From: Pelagibacteraceae bacterium AG-325-C03 | GTDB lineage: Bacteria > Pseudomonadota > Alphaproteobacteria > Pelagibacterales > Pelagibacteraceae | DNA length: 34,959 bases | NCBI GenBank assembly: GCA_003283025.1 | Contig: QBYC01000009.1 | Coordinates: 1-34,959, forward strand | Direction: 5' to 3' | Shown here: positions 13,486 through 25,811 of the stretch, piece after piece | How positions within the stretch are numbered: the first letter of the stretch is position 1 | How the letters are laid out: every line of letters begins with the position of its first letter | Program-made: the position numbers and the translations under genes | Notes under the pieces: generated by a model | Told to the model about the DNA's origin: nothing | The model's database searches: none | The model's input: only the letters and a program-made list of their open reading frames with translations

Positions 13486-13998
13486 ATGATGTCTAAAGAA
13501 GCAAAGAAAAATTATATAGAGGAAATGAAAAAAAATTTTACAGAAAATGAATCTGTAATGATTGCTCAATATCAAGGTCTTAATGTAAATGAATTAGATG
13601 AATTAAGAAAAGAATTACGAGAAAAAGGAATTTTATTTAAAATTACAAAAAATAGAATTACTAAAATTGCATTAAAAGACACTTCCAAAAAAGATTTAGA
13701 AAAATATTTTATTGGACCAACGGCTGCAGCAATCTCATCAGACCCGATTTCTACTGCAAAAATTTTAACTAAATTCTCTAAATCGAACGATAAATTAAAA
13801 ATTGTTGCTGGATTCATGGATGGTAAGGTTTTAGATGATAAAGAGGTGTCTGTAATTGCCACACTACCTTCATTAGAGGAAGCAAGGGCCAAAATAGTGG
13901 GAATTTTAGCTGCACCGGCACAGAAATTAGTTAGTATTTTACTTGCACCTGGCTCAAAAATTGCTAATTTAGCGCGCGCAAAGAGTTTAAAAAATTAA
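13486..13998 (+). CDS. rplJ: 50S ribosomal protein L10
   Basis: About 170 residues. Two adjacent ATGs exist (13486 and 13489) and either may be used. The protein shows VMIAQYQGLNVNELDELRKELR and the C-terminal helix that carries L7/L12 dimers (ILAAPAQKLVSILLAP). It anchors the stalk on 23S rRNA. The 4-nt gap from rplA leaves no independent leader for L10-L12 feedback, so any such site would overlap rplA. Confidence 0.96.
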   Translation: MMSKEAKKNYIEEMKKNFTENESVMIAQYQGLNVNELDELRKELREKGILFKITKNRITKIALKDTSKKDLEKYFIGPTAAAISSDPISTAKILTKFSKSNDKLKIVAGFMDGKVLDDKEVSVIATLPSLEEARAKIVGILAAPAQKLVSILLAPGSKIANLARAKSLKN

Positions 13999-14013
13999 AT
14001 CACAGGATCATAA

Positions 14014-14385
14014 ATGGCAGACTTAAATAAAATTATAGATGAACTTTCTACCTTAACAGTTGTTGAAGCAGCAGAGCTTTCAAAACAACTTGAGGAGAAA
14101 TGGGGAGTAACAGCAGCAGCACCAGTAGCAGTTGCACCAGCAGGTGGAACAGCGGTACCAGCAGGAGAAGAAAAATCAGAATTTTCTGTTTTCTTAGCCT
14201 CAGCAGGTGACAAAAAAATTAATGTTATTAAAGAAGTAAGAGCAATAACTGGTTTAGGTTTAAAAGAAGCTAAAGATTTAGTAGAAGCAGCACCAAAAGA
14301 AGTAAAAGGTGGAGTAGCTAAAAAAGAAGCTGAAGAATTTAAGAAAAAACTTGAAGCAGCTGGAGCAAAAGTAGAATTAAAGTAA
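14014..14385 (+). CDS. rplL: 50S ribosomal protein L7/L12
   Basis: A 123-residue stalk protein with an N-terminal dimerisation helix ([22 protein letters not shown]), an Ala/Pro/Val hinge (about 30-50), and a C-terminal factor-binding domain ([20 protein letters not shown]). GGATCATAA precedes the ATG. A hairpin terminator follows before rpoB. Confidence 0.97.
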   Translation: MADLNKIIDELSTLTVVEAAELSKQLEEKWGVTAAAPVAVAPAGGTAVPAGEEKSEFSVFLASAGDKKINVIKEVRAITGLGLKEAKDLVEAAPKEVKGGVAKKEAEEFKKKLEAAGAKVELK

Positions 14386-14405
14386 ACAATATTAAAGATT
14401 AGGTT

Positions 14406-14437
14406 TTATTGCAAAAAAAAAATTTGCAGTAATTTTT
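14406..14437 (+). terminator. Hairpin terminator/attenuator between rplL and rpoB
   Basis: A 10-bp stem TTATTGCAAA (14406-14415) with TTTGCAGTAA (14423-14432), including one G-U pair, encloses seven A residues and is followed by five T residues. It has the form of a factor-independent terminator, though AT-rich. A partial terminator at this position that sets the ratio of ribosomal protein to RNA polymerase mRNA is known in E. coli; the same role is inferred here. Confidence 0.65.
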
Positions 14438-14448
14438 ACATATATTTG

Positions 14449-17400
14449 ATGCAATTATCTTTTACGCAAAAGAAACATATTAGAAAGAACTTTGGAAAGT
14501 TAGTTGAGGGATTGTCAATACCAAACTTAATAGAGGTTCAAAAAAATTCTTATAATGAGTTCTTGGAGTCTAAGTCATTAAAAGAACAGCTAAATGAACT
14601 ATCTAAAGGTATTAATAAAGTTTTTAAAAGCATTTTTCCTATCGAGGACGGAAACGATAAATCAACGCTAGAATATATCTCTTATAAATTAGATAAACCA
14701 AAATTTGATGTTATTGAGTGCAAACAAAGAAGTTTATCTTATGCTGCCGCTCTTAAAGCAAATTTAAGATTAGTAGTTTATGACATTGATGCAGAAAATA
14801 ATACAAAACAAATTCTTTCTGCAAAAGAACAAGAGGTTTTTATCGGAGATCTACCATTAATGACTCCAAGTGCAACGTTTATTACAAACGGCGTCGAAAG
14901 AGTTGTAGTGAACCAAATGCATAGAAGTCCGGGAGTATTTTTCGATCACGATAAAGGAAAAACACATGCAAGCGGAAAACTTTTATTTAATTGTAGAATT
15001 ATTCCTGGGAGAGGTTCGTGGTTAGATTTTGAATTTGATCCAAAAGATATTTTATATTTTAGAATAGATAGAAAGAAAAAACTTCCGATAACAACTTTTT
15101 TATTTGCTCTAAATTACTCAAAAAATAAAATAATTGAAACTTTTTATTCAACAAATAAATATTCATACAGCAAAGAAACAAAAAGCTGGATAACAGAGTT
15201 TAATTTAGATAACTACAAAAGACCTTTAAAATTATCTTATGATCTAATAGATGCTAAAAATAACAAAAAAGTCTTAGGTAAAGGAGAAAAACTAAATACT
15301 GTTATTGCCAAAAAATTGAGAGAGAAAGGATTAGAATCAATTTCTGTACCTAATGATCAGATAATTGGAAAGTATATTGCAAAAGATATTAAAGATAAAA
15401 ATAGCGAGATATTAATTGGTGCTGGCTTTGATATAACTGAAGAACAACTAGAGAAAATTATATCCCAAGGTGAAAAAGAACTAATTATTGTAAACGTAGA
15501 TCCAATTAATAAAGGACCTTACATTCTTGAAAGTTTAAAAATTGACAAAAATACTAATAAAACTGATGCATTAAATGATATTTATAAAGTCTTAAGACCC
15601 GGTGAAGCACCATCTGTAGAGATAGCCGAAGAACTGTTTAATAATTTATACTTTAAAAAGGAAAGATATGATTTGTCTGAGGTGGGCAGAGTAAAACTTA
15701 ATTCAAAACTCGATTTAAATATTAGTCCTAAGAAAACTATTTTAGAAGCTACAGATATAGTTGCCATAATTCAATTTATGCTAGACTTAAGAGACGGAAA
15801 AGGAGAAGTGGATGATATTGATCATTTAGGAAATAGAAGAGTAAGATCGGTTGGAGAACTCGTAGAAAATCAATTTAGAATTGGTCTTTTAAGAATGGAA
15901 CGAACAGTTAAAGAGAAGATGTCTACATTTTTAGAAATAGAGTCAGCAATGCCACAAGACTTAATTAATGCTAAGCCAATCACAACTTCATTAAAAGATT
16001 TTTTTGCTACTTCCCAACTTTCACAATTCATGGATCAAACTAACCCTCTTTCTGAAATAACTCATAAAAGACGTGTATCCGCATTAGGCCCTGGAGGATT
16101 AACAAGAGAGAGAGCAGGATTTGAAGTCAGGGATGTGCATCCTACTCATTATGGTAGGATTTGTCCTATAGAGACACCCGAGGGCCCAAACATTGGTTTG
16201 ATAAACAGCTTAGCTACATACTGTAGAGTAAATAAATTTGGTTACATAGAAAGTCCATATAAAAAAGTTTTAAATGGAAAAGTTACTTCAGATATAAAAT
16301 ACTTATCCGCTATAGAAGAAGAAAAATACACAATTGCGCAGGCCAACTCAGTTTTAAACAAAGATGGATCATTTGTTGAAGAATTGGTTGCATGTAGAAA
16401 GAATCTAAATTTTGAATTGTCATCAAGAGAAAATATTGATTATATTGATGTTTCTCCTAAACAGCTTGTGTCTGTGGCTGCTGCTTTAATTCCTTTTTTA
16501 GAGAATGATGATGCAAACAGAGCGTTGATGGGTTCAAACATGATGAGACAGGCAGTTCCTTTATTAAAACCAGAATCACCTTTGGTAGGCACAGGAATAG
16601 AGTCAGATGTAGCACTGGATTCTGGAGTAACAATTGTTGCTAAAAGAAATGGAGTTGTTGATAAAATTGATGGCAAAAGAATAGTTGTTAAAGCAACTGA
16701 TGTTACAGACTTATCTCAATCAGCTGTAGATATTTACAACCTTTCTAAATTTCAAAGATCTAATCAAAATACATGCATTAATCAAAAACCGTTAGTTAAA
16801 GTTGGAGATAAAATAAAAAAAGGCGACATTATTGCCGATGGACCAGCAACAAAACTCGGAGAATTAGCTTTAGGAAAAAATGTGACGGTGGCATTTATGC
16901 CTTGGCAAGGATATAATTTTGAAGATTCAATTTTAATTTCAGAAAGATGCGTTACAGACGATGTATTTACGTCAGTGCACATAGAAGAATATGAGTCTAT
17001 GGCTAGAGATACAAAACTTGGAGCAGAGGAAATTACAAGAGATATTCCGAATGTAAGTGAGGAGAGTTTAAGAAATCTAGATGAGTCAGGAATTGTTTAT
17101 GTTGGAGCAGAAGTAAAACCCAGTGATATTTTAGTTGGTAAAGTTACTCCGAAAAGCGAAACCTCTTCAAGCCCCGAAGAGAAACTCTTACGATCTATAT
17201 TTGGAGAAAAAGCAACAGATGTTAGAGACTCCTCTCTTAAGTTACCTTCAGGAAGCACAGGAGTAGTAATTGATGTGAGAGTATTCAATAGACATGGTAT
17301 TGAAAAAGACGAAAGATCAATAGCAATAGAGCGAGCTGAAATTGAATCAGTTCAAGAGGACAAAAAAGTTGAGGAAGAAATTCTTAATAGAAACATTAAA

Positions 17401-18540
17401 TTAAGAGCAATTGAATTATTAAACGGTCAAAGTATCAATAAGCAATTTAAAGATTTAAAACAAGGAACTACTTTAAATTTAAATGATTTCGAAATTTTAT
17501 CTTTAAAAGATCTTTGGAAAATTTCTCTGCAAAAACAAGAATTAAACTCAGATTTAGAAAAATTAAAAAACCAATTTGAAAATGCTTCTGAGGATATAAG
17601 ATTAAGATTTGAGGACAAAGTCACTAAAATTCAACAAGGCGATGATTTGCTACCAACAGTTATGAAGGTTGTAAAAGTATTTGTCGCTGTAAAAAGACGA
17701 TTGATGCCTGGAGATAAGATGGCTGGTCGACATGGAAATAAAGGCGTTGTAAGTAAAATTGTTCCAGTTGAAGATATGCCTTACATGGAAAACGGTAAAC
17801 CAGTTGACATTGTATTAAATCCTTTAGGAGTTCCTAGCAGAATGAACGTTGGCCAAATATTAGAAACACATTTAGGATGGTCTTGCTCAGAATTGGGAGA
17901 CCAAATAAAAAAATATTTAAGAAACTTCGATACAGAAATTGAAAAAATTAAACAAAAATTAAATCAGATTTATGGAGATCATTATTATAGTGAAGTTATT
18001 TCAAAATTATCAAATAAAGAAGTTGCTGAATTAGTGCAAAATTTATCCAATGGTGTTCCAATAGCTACACCAGTATTTGATGGAGCAAGTACTGAGGATA
18101 TTACAAAAATGTTAGATTTAGCTAAATTACCAAATTCTGGTCAAACACACCTTTGGAATGGTCAAACAGGGGAGAGATTTGATAGACCCGTGACAGTTGG
18201 AATAATTTATATGTTAAAGCTTAACCATTTAGTCGAAGATAAAATTCACGCACGGTCAACAGGACCCTACAGTTTAGTAACACAACAACCTCTTGGTGGT
18301 AAAGCTCAGCTGGGTGGTCAAAGATTTGGTGAAATGGAGGTTTGGGCTCTTGAAGCTTATGGAGCTTCATACACACTACAAGAAATATTAACCGTTAAAT
18401 CAGACGATGTCGCTGGAAGAACAAAAGTTTATGAAACTATAGTTAAAGGAAATAATAATTTTGAGTCAGGTGTTCCTGAGTCTTTTAACGTTTTAGTAAA
18501 AGAAATCAGAGCACTTGGATTAAATATAGAATTAAATTAA
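14449..18540 (+). CDS. rpoB: RNA polymerase beta subunit
   Basis: A 1,363-residue protein from ATG 14449; a TTG one codon earlier is the less likely start. The rifampicin pocket [21 protein letters not shown] is intact, followed by [24 protein letters not shown]. The C-terminal region includes [15 protein letters not shown] and [23 protein letters not shown], which contacts the active site and beta prime. It is the catalytic core with RpoC. The His and Ser positions commonly mutated in rifampicin resistance are the sensitive residues. It ends 2 nt before rpoC. Confidence 0.99.
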   Translation: MQLSFTQKKHIRKNFGKLVEGLSIPNLIEVQKNSYNEFLESKSLKEQLNELSKGINKVFKSIFPIEDGNDKSTLEYISYKLDKPKFDVIECKQRSLSYAAALKANLRLVVYDIDAENNTKQILSAKEQEVFIGDLPLMTPSATFITNGVERVVVNQMHRSPGVFFDHDKGKTHASGKLLFNCRIIPGRGSWLDFEFDPKDILYFRIDRKKKLPITTFLFALNYSKNKIIETFYSTNKYSYSKETKSWITEFNLDNYKRPLKLSYDLIDAKNNKKVLGKGEKLNTVIAKKLREKGLESISVPNDQIIGKYIAKDIKDKNSEILIGAGFDITEEQLEKIISQGEKELIIVNVDPINKGPYILESLKIDKNTNKTDALNDIYKVLRPGEAPSVEIAEELFNNLYFKKERYDLSEVGRVKLNSKLDLNISPKKTILEATDIVAIIQFMLDLRDGKGEVDDIDHLGNRRVRSVGELVENQFRIGLLRMERTVKEKMSTFLEIESAMPQDLINAKPITTSLKDFFATSQLSQFMDQTNPLSEITHKRRVSALGPGGLTRERAGFEVRDVHPTHYGRICPIETPEGPNIGLINSLATYCRVNKFGYIESPYKKVLNGKVTSDIKYLSAIEEEKYTIAQANSVLNKDGSFVEELVACRKNLNFELSSRENIDYIDVSPKQLVSVAAALIPFLENDDANRALMGSNMMRQAVPLLKPESPLVGTGIESDVALDSGVTIVAKRNGVVDKIDGKRIVVKATDVTDLSQSAVDIYNLSKFQRSNQNTCINQKPLVKVGDKIKKGDIIADGPATKLGELALGKNVTVAFMPWQGYNFEDSILISERCVTDDVFTSVHIEEYESMARDTKLGAEEITRDIPNVSEESLRNLDESGIVYVGAEVKPSDILVGKVTPKSETSSSPEEKLLRSIFGEKATDVRDSSLKLPSGSTGVVIDVRVFNRHGIEKDERSIAIERAEIESVQEDKKVEEEILNRNIKLRAIELLNGQSINKQFKDLKQGTTLNLNDFEILSLKDLWKISLQKQELNSDLEKLKNQFENASEDIRLRFEDKVTKIQQGDDLLPTVMKVVKVFVAVKRRLMPGDKMAGRHGNKGVVSKIVPVEDMPYMENGKPVDIVLNPLGVPSRMNVGQILETHLGWSCSELGDQIKKYLRNFDTEIEKIKQKLNQIYGDHYYSEVISKLSNKEVAELVQNLSNGVPIATPVFDGASTEDITKMLDLAKLPNSGQTHLWNGQTGERFDRPVTVGIIYMLKLNHLVEDKIHARSTGPYSLVTQQPLGGKAQLGGQRFGEMEVWALEAYGASYTLQEILTVKSDDVAGRTKVYETIVKGNNNFESGVPESFNVLVKEIRALGLNIELN

Positions 18541-18542
18541 TA

Positions 18543-21500
18543 ATGGAAAAAAATTTAACAAAAAATTTTGAAAATCAAAATATTACTCAAGAAAACAATT
18601 TTGACAGTATCAAGATAACTTTAGCTAGTCCTGAAAAAATTAAATCTTGGTCTTACGGAGAGATAAAAAAGCCAGAGACAATTAATTATAGAACATTCAG
18701 ACCAGAAAAAGATGGATTATTTTGCTCTAGAATATTTGGTCCAGTAAAAGATTACGAATGTCTTTGCGGTAAATATAAAAGAATGAAGTTTAGAGGAATA
18801 ATTTGTGAGAAATGTGGGGTAGAAGTAACAAAGTCTAATGTAAGAAGAGAAAGAATGGGACACATCGATCTAGCATGTCCGGTAGCACATATTTGGTTTT
18901 TAAAATCATTACCAAGTAGAATCTCTTTAGCAATTGATATGAAATTAAAAGAGGTTGAAAAGGTTTTATATTTTGAAAGTTTTATAGTCGTAGAACCAGG
19001 TTTAACTACGTTAAAAAAAGGTCAATTAATTTCTGAGGAAGCATTAATTAAAGCTCAAGAAGAATTTGGAGAGGATGCTTTTACAGCAGGTATTGGAGCT
19101 GAGGCAGTTAGAGAAATTTTAGTTAACTTGGATTTAAAAAAGGAGCAACACAAACTTCGAGAGTCTTTAAGTGAAATAAAATCTAAAGTTACAGAGGAGA
19201 GAACTATTAAAAGGTTAAAGTTAATAGAGTCGTTTTTAAATTCAGGTAATAAACCTGAGTGGATGATTCTTACATCAGTTCCTGTTATTCCCCCTGAATT
19301 AAGACCACTAGTTCCTTTAGATGGTGGTAGATTTGCTACGTCAGACTTAAATGATTTATATAGAAGAGTTATAAATAGAAATAACAGATTAAAAAGACTT
19401 TTGGATTTAAAAGCTCCAGATATAATTGTAAGAAACGAAAAGAGAATGCTTCAAGAGTCAGTCGACGCATTGTTTGACAATGGTAGAAGAGGAAGAGTTA
19501 TTACCGGAACTGGCAAGAGACCATTAAAGTCCTTAGCAGAAATGTTGAAAGGCAAACAAGGAAGATTTAGGCAAAACTTATTAGGTAAAAGAGTAGATTA
19601 TTCAGGAAGATCTGTAATTGTTGTAGGCCCTGAACTGAAATTGCATCAATGTGGTCTACCAAAAAAAATGGCTTTAGAATTATTTAAACCATTCCTATAT
19701 GCAAGGTTAGATAAATTAGGACTTGCAACAACAATTAAACAAGCAAAGAGATTAGTTGAAAAAGAAAAAAGCGAAGTATGGGACTCACTGGAACATATTA
19801 TTAGAGAACATCCTATTATTTTAAATAGAGCTCCAACGCTTCATAGATTAGGAGTTCAAGCTTTTGAGGCAAAATTAATAGAGGGAAATGCTATTGAACT
19901 TCATCCTTTAGTTTGCGCAGCGTTTAACGCAGATTTTGATGGAGACCAAATGGCTGTTCATATCCCTTTAAGTTTAGAAGCACAATTAGAAGCAAGAGTT
20001 TTAATGATGTCGACTAATAATATTTTAAGTCCATCAAACGGAAAACCAATAATTGTACCAAGTCAGGATATAGTACTAGGTATATACTATCTTTCGCAAT
20101 CAGAGGAAAACGAAAAAAAACCTAAAGGTATATTTTCAAGCATCGAAGAAATCGAGCAAGCTCTTGAATATCAATCTATAAGTTTACACTCAAAAATAAT
20201 TTCAACTTTTAATACAGTTGATAATGAGGGAAAAATTATTAGTGAAAAATATGTGAGTACAGCTGGGAGATTTTTACTAGCAAATGTTCTTCCAAAAAAT
20301 CCCAATATTAAATTTGCATTGGTAAATAAATTATTAACAAAAAAAAATGTATCAGAAGTAATTGACACTATTTTTAGATATTGCGGTCAAAAAGAAACTG
20401 TTATTTTTTGTGATAAAATTAAAACTTTAGGTTTCAAACACGCATTTAAAGCAGGAATATCTTTTGGAAAAGATGATTTAATTATCCCAAAAACAAAAGA
20501 AAACTTAATCGGTAATACAAAAAAACAAATAGAAGAATACGAAAAACAGTACTCAGATGGCCTTATTACAAGAGGTGAAAAATACAACAAAGTAGTAGAT
20601 GTGTGGTCTAAATGTACGGATACAGTTGCAAATGAAATGATGAAAGAAATTTCTTCAGCAGAAAAAATTTATGAAGATGATAGAATAGAGACAAATTCGG
20701 TTTATATGATGGCAGACTCTGGTGCAAGAGGTTCACAAGCTCAGATGAAGCAGTTAGCAGGTATGAGAGGTTTAATTGCAAAACCTTCAGGTGAAATTAT
20801 TGAAACACCAATTATTGCAAATTTTAAAGAAGGATTATCAGTATTAGAATATTTTAATTCTACACATGGAGCAAGAAAAGGTTTAGCAGATACAGCTTTA
20901 AAAACTGCAAACTCTGGATATTTAACAAGAAGATTGTGTGATGTAGCTCAAGATGTGCAAATTACAAAAGCTGAGTGTGACCCAAAAAAAAGATCATCAG
21001 TCACCATCTCTGAAATAATTGAAGGAGGAAATATATTAGTAAGTCTATCAGAAAGAGTTTTGGGTAGGGTTATAGCAGAGAATATTAAAAATCCTGTTAC
21101 AGGTGAAGTTATAATAAAAAAAGATAAATTAATAGATGAGTTTGATTGTGAAAAAATTGATGCAGCAGGTGTTAAATCTGTCAATGTATATTCAGTTATT
21201 ACATGCGCTTCAACTAAAGGTGTTTGTCAAGTTTGTTATGGTAGAGACTTAGCAAGAGGTAAGCTTGTAAGTGTAGGTGAAGCGGTAGGGATGATAGCTG
21301 CTCAATCAATTGGAGAACCTGGTACACAATTAACTATGAGGACGTTTCATGTTGGAGGTACAGCACAAATTAAAGAAGAATCTCAAATTATTTCTCAAAC
21401 TAAAGGTAAACTTAATATAATTAATAAGAACCTAATTGAAGATTCAAAAAAAAATACAATAGTTATGGGTAGAAATACTCAATTAAGTATCGAAGATGAT

Positions 21501-22730
21501 AATGGAAGACAACTTGCAATTTATAAAGTTAATTATGGATCCAAATTATTCTTTAAAGATGGAGATGTAGTTGATAAAGGAAAAAAAGTTGCTGAATGGG
21601 ATCCATATACTTTGCCTGTAATAGCTGAGACAGGAGGTATAGTAAATTACATGGACTTGATGGAAGGAAGTTCTTTAACTGAAACTTTAGATGACGCAAC
21701 AGGTTTATCGTCTAAGTCTGTTACAGATTGGAAATCATCCTCTAAAAATTCTGAATTAAAACCTAGAATAACATTAAGGGATGAAAAAGGGGGAATCATA
21801 AAAAAAGCTGATGGGAATGAAGCAAGATACTATTTAGTTCCAGATACAATTCTATCAGTAAAAGACGGTCAGAAAATCTCAGCCGGTGACGTTTTAGCAA
21901 GACTTCCAAAGGAAACTTCTAAAACAAAAGATATAACTGGAGGATTACCAAGAGTAGCTGAATTATTTGAGGCAAGAAAACCAAAAGATAGTGCGATTAT
22001 AGCAGAGAACGATGGTGTTATCGAATTTGGAAAAGAGGTAAGAGGTAAACAAAAAATATCTATCGTTTCATTAAACGGTGATATGTCTAATTATTTAATA
22101 CCTAAAGGTAAACACGTTAATTTTAATCAAGGTGAAAAAATTAAAAAAGGTGAGTATTTATTAGATGGAGCACCTTTGCCACACGACATTTTAAGAATTT
22201 TAGGTGTTGAAAAACTTACAGAATATTTTATTACAGAAGTGCAAGAAGTTTATCGATTACAAGGAGTGGTAATAAATGATAAGCACATAGAAACAATCGT
22301 AAGACAAATGTTAAAAAGAGTAGAGGTAAAAGACCCTGGGGACTCTGATTTACTTTCGGGAGAGATAATTGACTTGTTAGACATTAATGTTATTAACGAT
22401 AAGCTTAGAGAAGAAAAGAAAAAACCAGCAATTTATGAGAGAATTCTTCTAGGTATCACTAAAGCTTCATTACAAACAAATTCATTTATATCAGCTGCCT
22501 CATTTCAAGAGACAACAAGAGTATTAACCGATGCCTCTATAAGAGGAAAAGTAGACAAATTAGAGGGTTTAAAAGAGAATGTGATCGTAGGTAGATTGGT
22601 ACCAGCAGGAACTGGTTTGACTAAAATTGACTGGGACAAACAAGCAAGAGAGCAAGATAAGATAAGATTAGAAGAACTTAAAAAACAAGAGCTAGAATCC
22701 GCACCAGAAGCCACTGAACAGACAGCTTAA
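18543..22730 (+). CDS. rpoC: RNA polymerase beta prime subunit
   Basis: A 1,395-residue protein. The N-terminal zinc ribbon [20 protein letters not shown] is present, then the lid and rudder region, the absolutely conserved [12 protein letters not shown] with the three Asp that hold catalytic Mg, and the bridge and trigger region ([18 protein letters not shown] and [17 protein letters not shown]). A second zinc site with [13 protein letters not shown] lies before the trigger-helix segment. The N-terminus has about 20 extra polar residues before ITLASPEKI. The length is similar to E. coli (1,407). Confidence 0.99.
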   Translation: MEKNLTKNFENQNITQENNFDSIKITLASPEKIKSWSYGEIKKPETINYRTFRPEKDGLFCSRIFGPVKDYECLCGKYKRMKFRGIICEKCGVEVTKSNVRRERMGHIDLACPVAHIWFLKSLPSRISLAIDMKLKEVEKVLYFESFIVVEPGLTTLKKGQLISEEALIKAQEEFGEDAFTAGIGAEAVREILVNLDLKKEQHKLRESLSEIKSKVTEERTIKRLKLIESFLNSGNKPEWMILTSVPVIPPELRPLVPLDGGRFATSDLNDLYRRVINRNNRLKRLLDLKAPDIIVRNEKRMLQESVDALFDNGRRGRVITGTGKRPLKSLAEMLKGKQGRFRQNLLGKRVDYSGRSVIVVGPELKLHQCGLPKKMALELFKPFLYARLDKLGLATTIKQAKRLVEKEKSEVWDSLEHIIREHPIILNRAPTLHRLGVQAFEAKLIEGNAIELHPLVCAAFNADFDGDQMAVHIPLSLEAQLEARVLMMSTNNILSPSNGKPIIVPSQDIVLGIYYLSQSEENEKKPKGIFSSIEEIEQALEYQSISLHSKIISTFNTVDNEGKIISEKYVSTAGRFLLANVLPKNPNIKFALVNKLLTKKNVSEVIDTIFRYCGQKETVIFCDKIKTLGFKHAFKAGISFGKDDLIIPKTKENLIGNTKKQIEEYEKQYSDGLITRGEKYNKVVDVWSKCTDTVANEMMKEISSAEKIYEDDRIETNSVYMMADSGARGSQAQMKQLAGMRGLIAKPSGEIIETPIIANFKEGLSVLEYFNSTHGARKGLADTALKTANSGYLTRRLCDVAQDVQITKAECDPKKRSSVTISEIIEGGNILVSLSERVLGRVIAENIKNPVTGEVIIKKDKLIDEFDCEKIDAAGVKSVNVYSVITCASTKGVCQVCYGRDLARGKLVSVGEAVGMIAAQSIGEPGTQLTMRTFHVGGTAQIKEESQIISQTKGKLNIINKNLIEDSKKNTIVMGRNTQLSIEDDNGRQLAIYKVNYGSKLFFKDGDVVDKGKKVAEWDPYTLPVIAETGGIVNYMDLMEGSSLTETLDDATGLSSKSVTDWKSSSKNSELKPRITLRDEKGGIIKKADGNEARYYLVPDTILSVKDGQKISAGDVLARLPKETSKTKDITGGLPRVAELFEARKPKDSAIIAENDGVIEFGKEVRGKQKISIVSLNGDMSNYLIPKGKHVNFNQGEKIKKGEYLLDGAPLPHDILRILGVEKLTEYFITEVQEVYRLQGVVINDKHIETIVRQMLKRVEVKDPGDSDLLSGEIIDLLDINVINDKLREEKKKPAIYERILLGITKASLQTNSFISAASFQETTRVLTDASIRGKVDKLEGLKENVIVGRLVPAGTGLTKIDWDKQAREQDKIRLEELKKQELESAPEATEQTA

Positions 22731-22755
22731 ACATCATTTTAAAACCGCTTAAATA

Positions 22756-22783
22756 TTGACTTTTATTAATTCGGTGCTAGTTT
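22756..22783 (+). promoter_or_regulatory. Candidate promoter of the str operon
   Basis: TTGACT (22756-22761) and TAGTTT (22778-22783) are 16 bp apart. The -35 is strong and the -10 weak. It lies in the only sizeable gap (153 bp) between rpoC and rpsL, which is where a new transcript would be expected. Confidence 0.45.
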
Positions 22784-22804
22784 ACGGCACATTTTGAATG
22801 TTAG

Positions 22805-22860
22805 AAGTAAGGTGGATTAAAACCTTAAACACTAACAAAAAATACCTGAAGGTTTTTTCT
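22805..22860 (+). promoter_or_regulatory. Attenuator-like leader before rpsL
   Basis: Three complementary segments lie in order: AAGGT (22809-22813), ACCTT (22822-22826) and ACCTGAAGGT followed by six T (22844-22858). The first two can pair as one hairpin. The second can instead pair with the AAGGT of the third. The third alone forms a small ACC-TGAA-GGT hairpin before the T-run, as in a short terminator. The mutually exclusive pairings suggest attenuation of rpsL-rpsG-fusA, but stems are short. Confidence 0.42.
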
Positions 22861-22883
22861 TATTTCAACTTCAAAATATTGTT

Positions 22884-23255
22884 ATGCCAACAATCAATCA
22901 GTTGATAAAAAAAAGCAGAGTAAAACCTATTGCTAGAAATAAAGTTCCAGCACTAGAAAAGCAGCCTTTAAAAAGAGGTGTCTGTGTCAAAGTTTATACA
23001 ACTACTCCTAAAAAACCAAATTCAGCACTTAGAAAAGTTGCTAGAGTTAGGCTGTCAAACGGATTTGAAGTAACAGCTTATATTCCTGGAGAAGGTCACA
23101 ATTTACAAGAGCACTCAGTTGTTTTGTTACGTGGTGGGCGAGTAAAGGATTTGCCAGGAGTTAGATATCATATTTTAAGAGGAAACCTAGATACACAAGG
23201 CGTAGCTAATAGAAAAAAAAGAAGATCTTTATACGGAACAAAAAAACCGAAATAA
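22884..23255 (+). CDS. rpsL: 30S ribosomal protein S12
   Basis: A 123-residue decoding-centre protein. [18 protein letters not shown] and [13 protein letters not shown] are intact. The Lys residues equivalent to E. coli K42/K43 and K87/K88 are present, the streptomycin-sensitive state. It heads the str-type cluster and is followed after 3 nt by rpsG. Confidence 0.98.
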   Translation: MPTINQLIKKSRVKPIARNKVPALEKQPLKRGVCVKVYTTTPKKPNSALRKVARVRLSNGFEVTAYIPGEGHNLQEHSVVLLRGGRVKDLPGVRYHILRGNLDTQGVANRKKRRSLYGTKKPK

Positions 23256-23258
23256 CTT

Positions 23259-23729
23259 ATGTCTAGAAAACGAAAAGCTCCTGTTAGAAAGGTTTATCCA
23301 GATCCCAAATTTCATTCAGAAGTAGTTTCTAAATTTATCAATTCAATAATGTACGATGGAAAAAGATCAACAGCGGAAAAAATTCTTTATGATGCTTTAA
23401 ATAAAATCAAATCCAAAAATAATGAAGATCCATTAAAAATTTTTAACGCAGCAATAAGTAATGTTAAACCAAATTTAGAATGTAGATCTAGAAGAGTTGG
23501 TGGCGCTACTTACCAAGTTCCTGTAGAAGTAAAATCAAAAAGGGCCCAAGCTTTAGCCTTAAGATGGATTATGGATGCTACTAGGAAAAGAAAAAATAAA
23601 ACAATGGCAGAAAAACTTTACGCAGAGATTTTGGATGCCTCTCAAAATAAAGGTTCAGCAATTAAAAAAAGAGAAGATACACATAAGATGGCAGAATCAA
23701 ATAAAGCCTTTGCTCATTTCAGGTGGTAA
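23259..23729 (+). CDS. rpsG: 30S ribosomal protein S7
   Basis: A 156-residue 16S rRNA assembly initiator. It shows the N-terminal [21 protein letters not shown], the central [14 protein letters not shown] beta hairpin and the C-terminal [18 protein letters not shown]. It lies between rpsL and fusA with spacers of 3 and 6 nt. Confidence 0.98.
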   Translation: MSRKRKAPVRKVYPDPKFHSEVVSKFINSIMYDGKRSTAEKILYDALNKIKSKNNEDPLKIFNAAISNVKPNLECRSRRVGGATYQVPVEVKSKRAQALALRWIMDATRKRKNKTMAEKLYAEILDASQNKGSAIKKREDTHKMAESNKAFAHFRW

Positions 23730-23735
23730 TAATTC

Positions 23736-25808
23736 ATGGCTAAATACACTTTAGATAAATATAGAAATATTGGTATCATGGCACATATCGACGCCGGTAA
23801 AACAACAACTACAGAAAGAGTTTTATACTACACAGGAAAAAGTCATAAAATAGGTGAAGTACATGATGGTGCTGCAACAATGGATTGGATGGAACAAGAG
23901 CAAGAGCGAGGTATAACTATTACATCTGCTGCAACAACATGTTTTTGGAGAGACCATAGAATTAATATCATAGACACACCTGGACATGTTGACTTTACTA
24001 TTGAAGTAGAAAGATCATTAAAAGTTTTAGATGGAGCTGTTTGTGTTTTTGATGGCGTTGCAGGTGTAGAACCTCAATCTGAAACTGTTTGGAGACAAGC
24101 TGATAAATATAAAGTACCTCGTATATGTTTTGTAAACAAACTTGATCGAACTGGAGCAGATTTTTATCGTTGTGTAGATATGATTAAGGATAGGCTTGGT
24201 TGTAAACCTTTGGTTTTACAGCTGCCAGTAGGAGCAGAGGCGGATTTAAAAGGTGTTGTTGATCTGGTAAAAATGAAAGGTATTATATGGCAGAATGAAG
24301 ATTTAGGGGCAAAATTTGATATTGTTGATATTCCTGAAGATCTAATAGAAAAAGCAAATACTTACAGAAAAGAATTAGTTGAAGCTGCAGTGGAAGAGGA
24401 TGAAAAACTCATGGAAGCTTATCTAGAAGGTAAAGAACCATCAGAAAACGATTTAATTGAATGTATAAGAAAAGGAACTCTAGGTTTTAGCTTTGTTCCC
24501 ATAACAACAGGATCTGCTTTTAAAAATAAGGGGGTTCAACCTCTTTTAGATGCTGTGATAGATTATTTGCCAAGTCCAAAAGATATTGGATCTATTGAGG
24601 CAACAAAACTGAATTCTGAGGATAAAATGAAAATGAAATTTGATGATAATGAACCATTTTCTGCTTTGGCTTTTAAAGTTGCAAACGATCCTTTTGTTGG
24701 ATCTTTAACTTTTATAAGAATTTATTCTGGTAAAATACAAGCAGGTACTTCAGTATATAACTCCTCTAAAGAAAAAACAGAAAGAGTTGGAAGAATGCTT
24801 TTAATGCATGCTAATAGCAGAGAAGATATTAAAGAAGCTACAACTGGAGACATTGTTGCTTTGGCAGGATTAAAACATACAATCACAGGACACACTTTAT
24901 GTAATGAAAACAAACCAATTTTATTAGAGCCAATGGAATTTCCAGACCCTGTAATAGAAATTGCAGTAGAACCGAAGACAAAAGCAGATCAAGAAAAAAT
25001 GGGTGAAGCTTTGGCTAGATTAGCTAAAGAAGACCCGTCATTTAGAGTAACTTCTGATGAAGAGTCAGGGCAGACAATAATAAAAGGTATGGGTGAATTA
25101 CATTTAGATATTATTGTAGATAGAATGAAAAGAGAATTTAAAGTTGAGGCAAATGTTGGAGCACCTCAAGTAGCTTATAGAGAAACAATATTAGGCTCCA
25201 CAGAGGTTACCTACATTCATAAAAAACAAAGTGGTGGATCAGGTCAATTTGCTAAAGTTACTTTGAACGTTGAACCTCTTGAACCGGGAAAAGGTCGTGA
25301 AGTTGAAAACAAAATTAAAGGTGGGGCAATACCAAAAGAATTTATTCCAGGTGTGGAAAAGGGAGTGTTAAGTGTAGCAGAGAGCGGAATATTAGCAGGA
25401 TTTCCAGTAATTGATTACAAGGTAACAATTTTAGACGGACTACATCATGACGTTGATTCAAGCGTATTAGCTTTTGAAATTGCATCAAGAATGTGCTTTA
25501 GAGAAGCTTGCCAAAAAGCTACATTAAAACTATTAGAACCAATGATGAAAGTTGAGGTGGTTACTCCAGAAGATTTTATGGGTGATGTTATTGGCGACTT
25601 GAATAGTAGAAGAGGTCAGGTTGCTTCAACAGAAGCTAGGGGTAATGCAACTGCAATAAATGCAACAGTTCCTTTAGCTAATATGTTTGGATATATAAAT
25701 AATTTACGTTCTTCAACTCAAGGAAGGGCCCAATATACAATGCAATTTAGCCATTACGATAAAGTTCCTCAAAATGTACAAGATGAAGTAACAAAAAAAT
25801 TAGCTTAA
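23736..25808 (+). CDS. fusA: Elongation factor G
   Basis: A 690-residue translocation GTPase. P-loop [13 protein letters not shown] near 16-28, switch [14 protein letters not shown] as G4, then domains III-V including [17 protein letters not shown] and the [14 protein letters not shown] segment. It is directly followed by rpsJ (3 nt); the tuf gene that follows fusA in many proteobacteria is elsewhere (10351). Confidence 0.98.
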   Translation: MAKYTLDKYRNIGIMAHIDAGKTTTTERVLYYTGKSHKIGEVHDGAATMDWMEQEQERGITITSAATTCFWRDHRINIIDTPGHVDFTIEVERSLKVLDGAVCVFDGVAGVEPQSETVWRQADKYKVPRICFVNKLDRTGADFYRCVDMIKDRLGCKPLVLQLPVGAEADLKGVVDLVKMKGIIWQNEDLGAKFDIVDIPEDLIEKANTYRKELVEAAVEEDEKLMEAYLEGKEPSENDLIECIRKGTLGFSFVPITTGSAFKNKGVQPLLDAVIDYLPSPKDIGSIEATKLNSEDKMKMKFDDNEPFSALAFKVANDPFVGSLTFIRIYSGKIQAGTSVYNSSKEKTERVGRMLLMHANSREDIKEATTGDIVALAGLKHTITGHTLCNENKPILLEPMEFPDPVIEIAVEPKTKADQEKMGEALARLAKEDPSFRVTSDEESGQTIIKGMGELHLDIIVDRMKREFKVEANVGAPQVAYRETILGSTEVTYIHKKQSGGSGQFAKVTLNVEPLEPGKGREVENKIKGGAIPKEFIPGVEKGVLSVAESGILAGFPVIDYKVTILDGLHHDVDSSVLAFEIASRMCFREACQKATLKLLEPMMKVEVVTPEDFMGDVIGDLNSRRGQVASTEARGNATAINATVPLANMFGYINNLRSSTQGRAQYTMQFSHYDKVPQNVQDEVTKKLA

Positions 25809-25811
25809 TCT

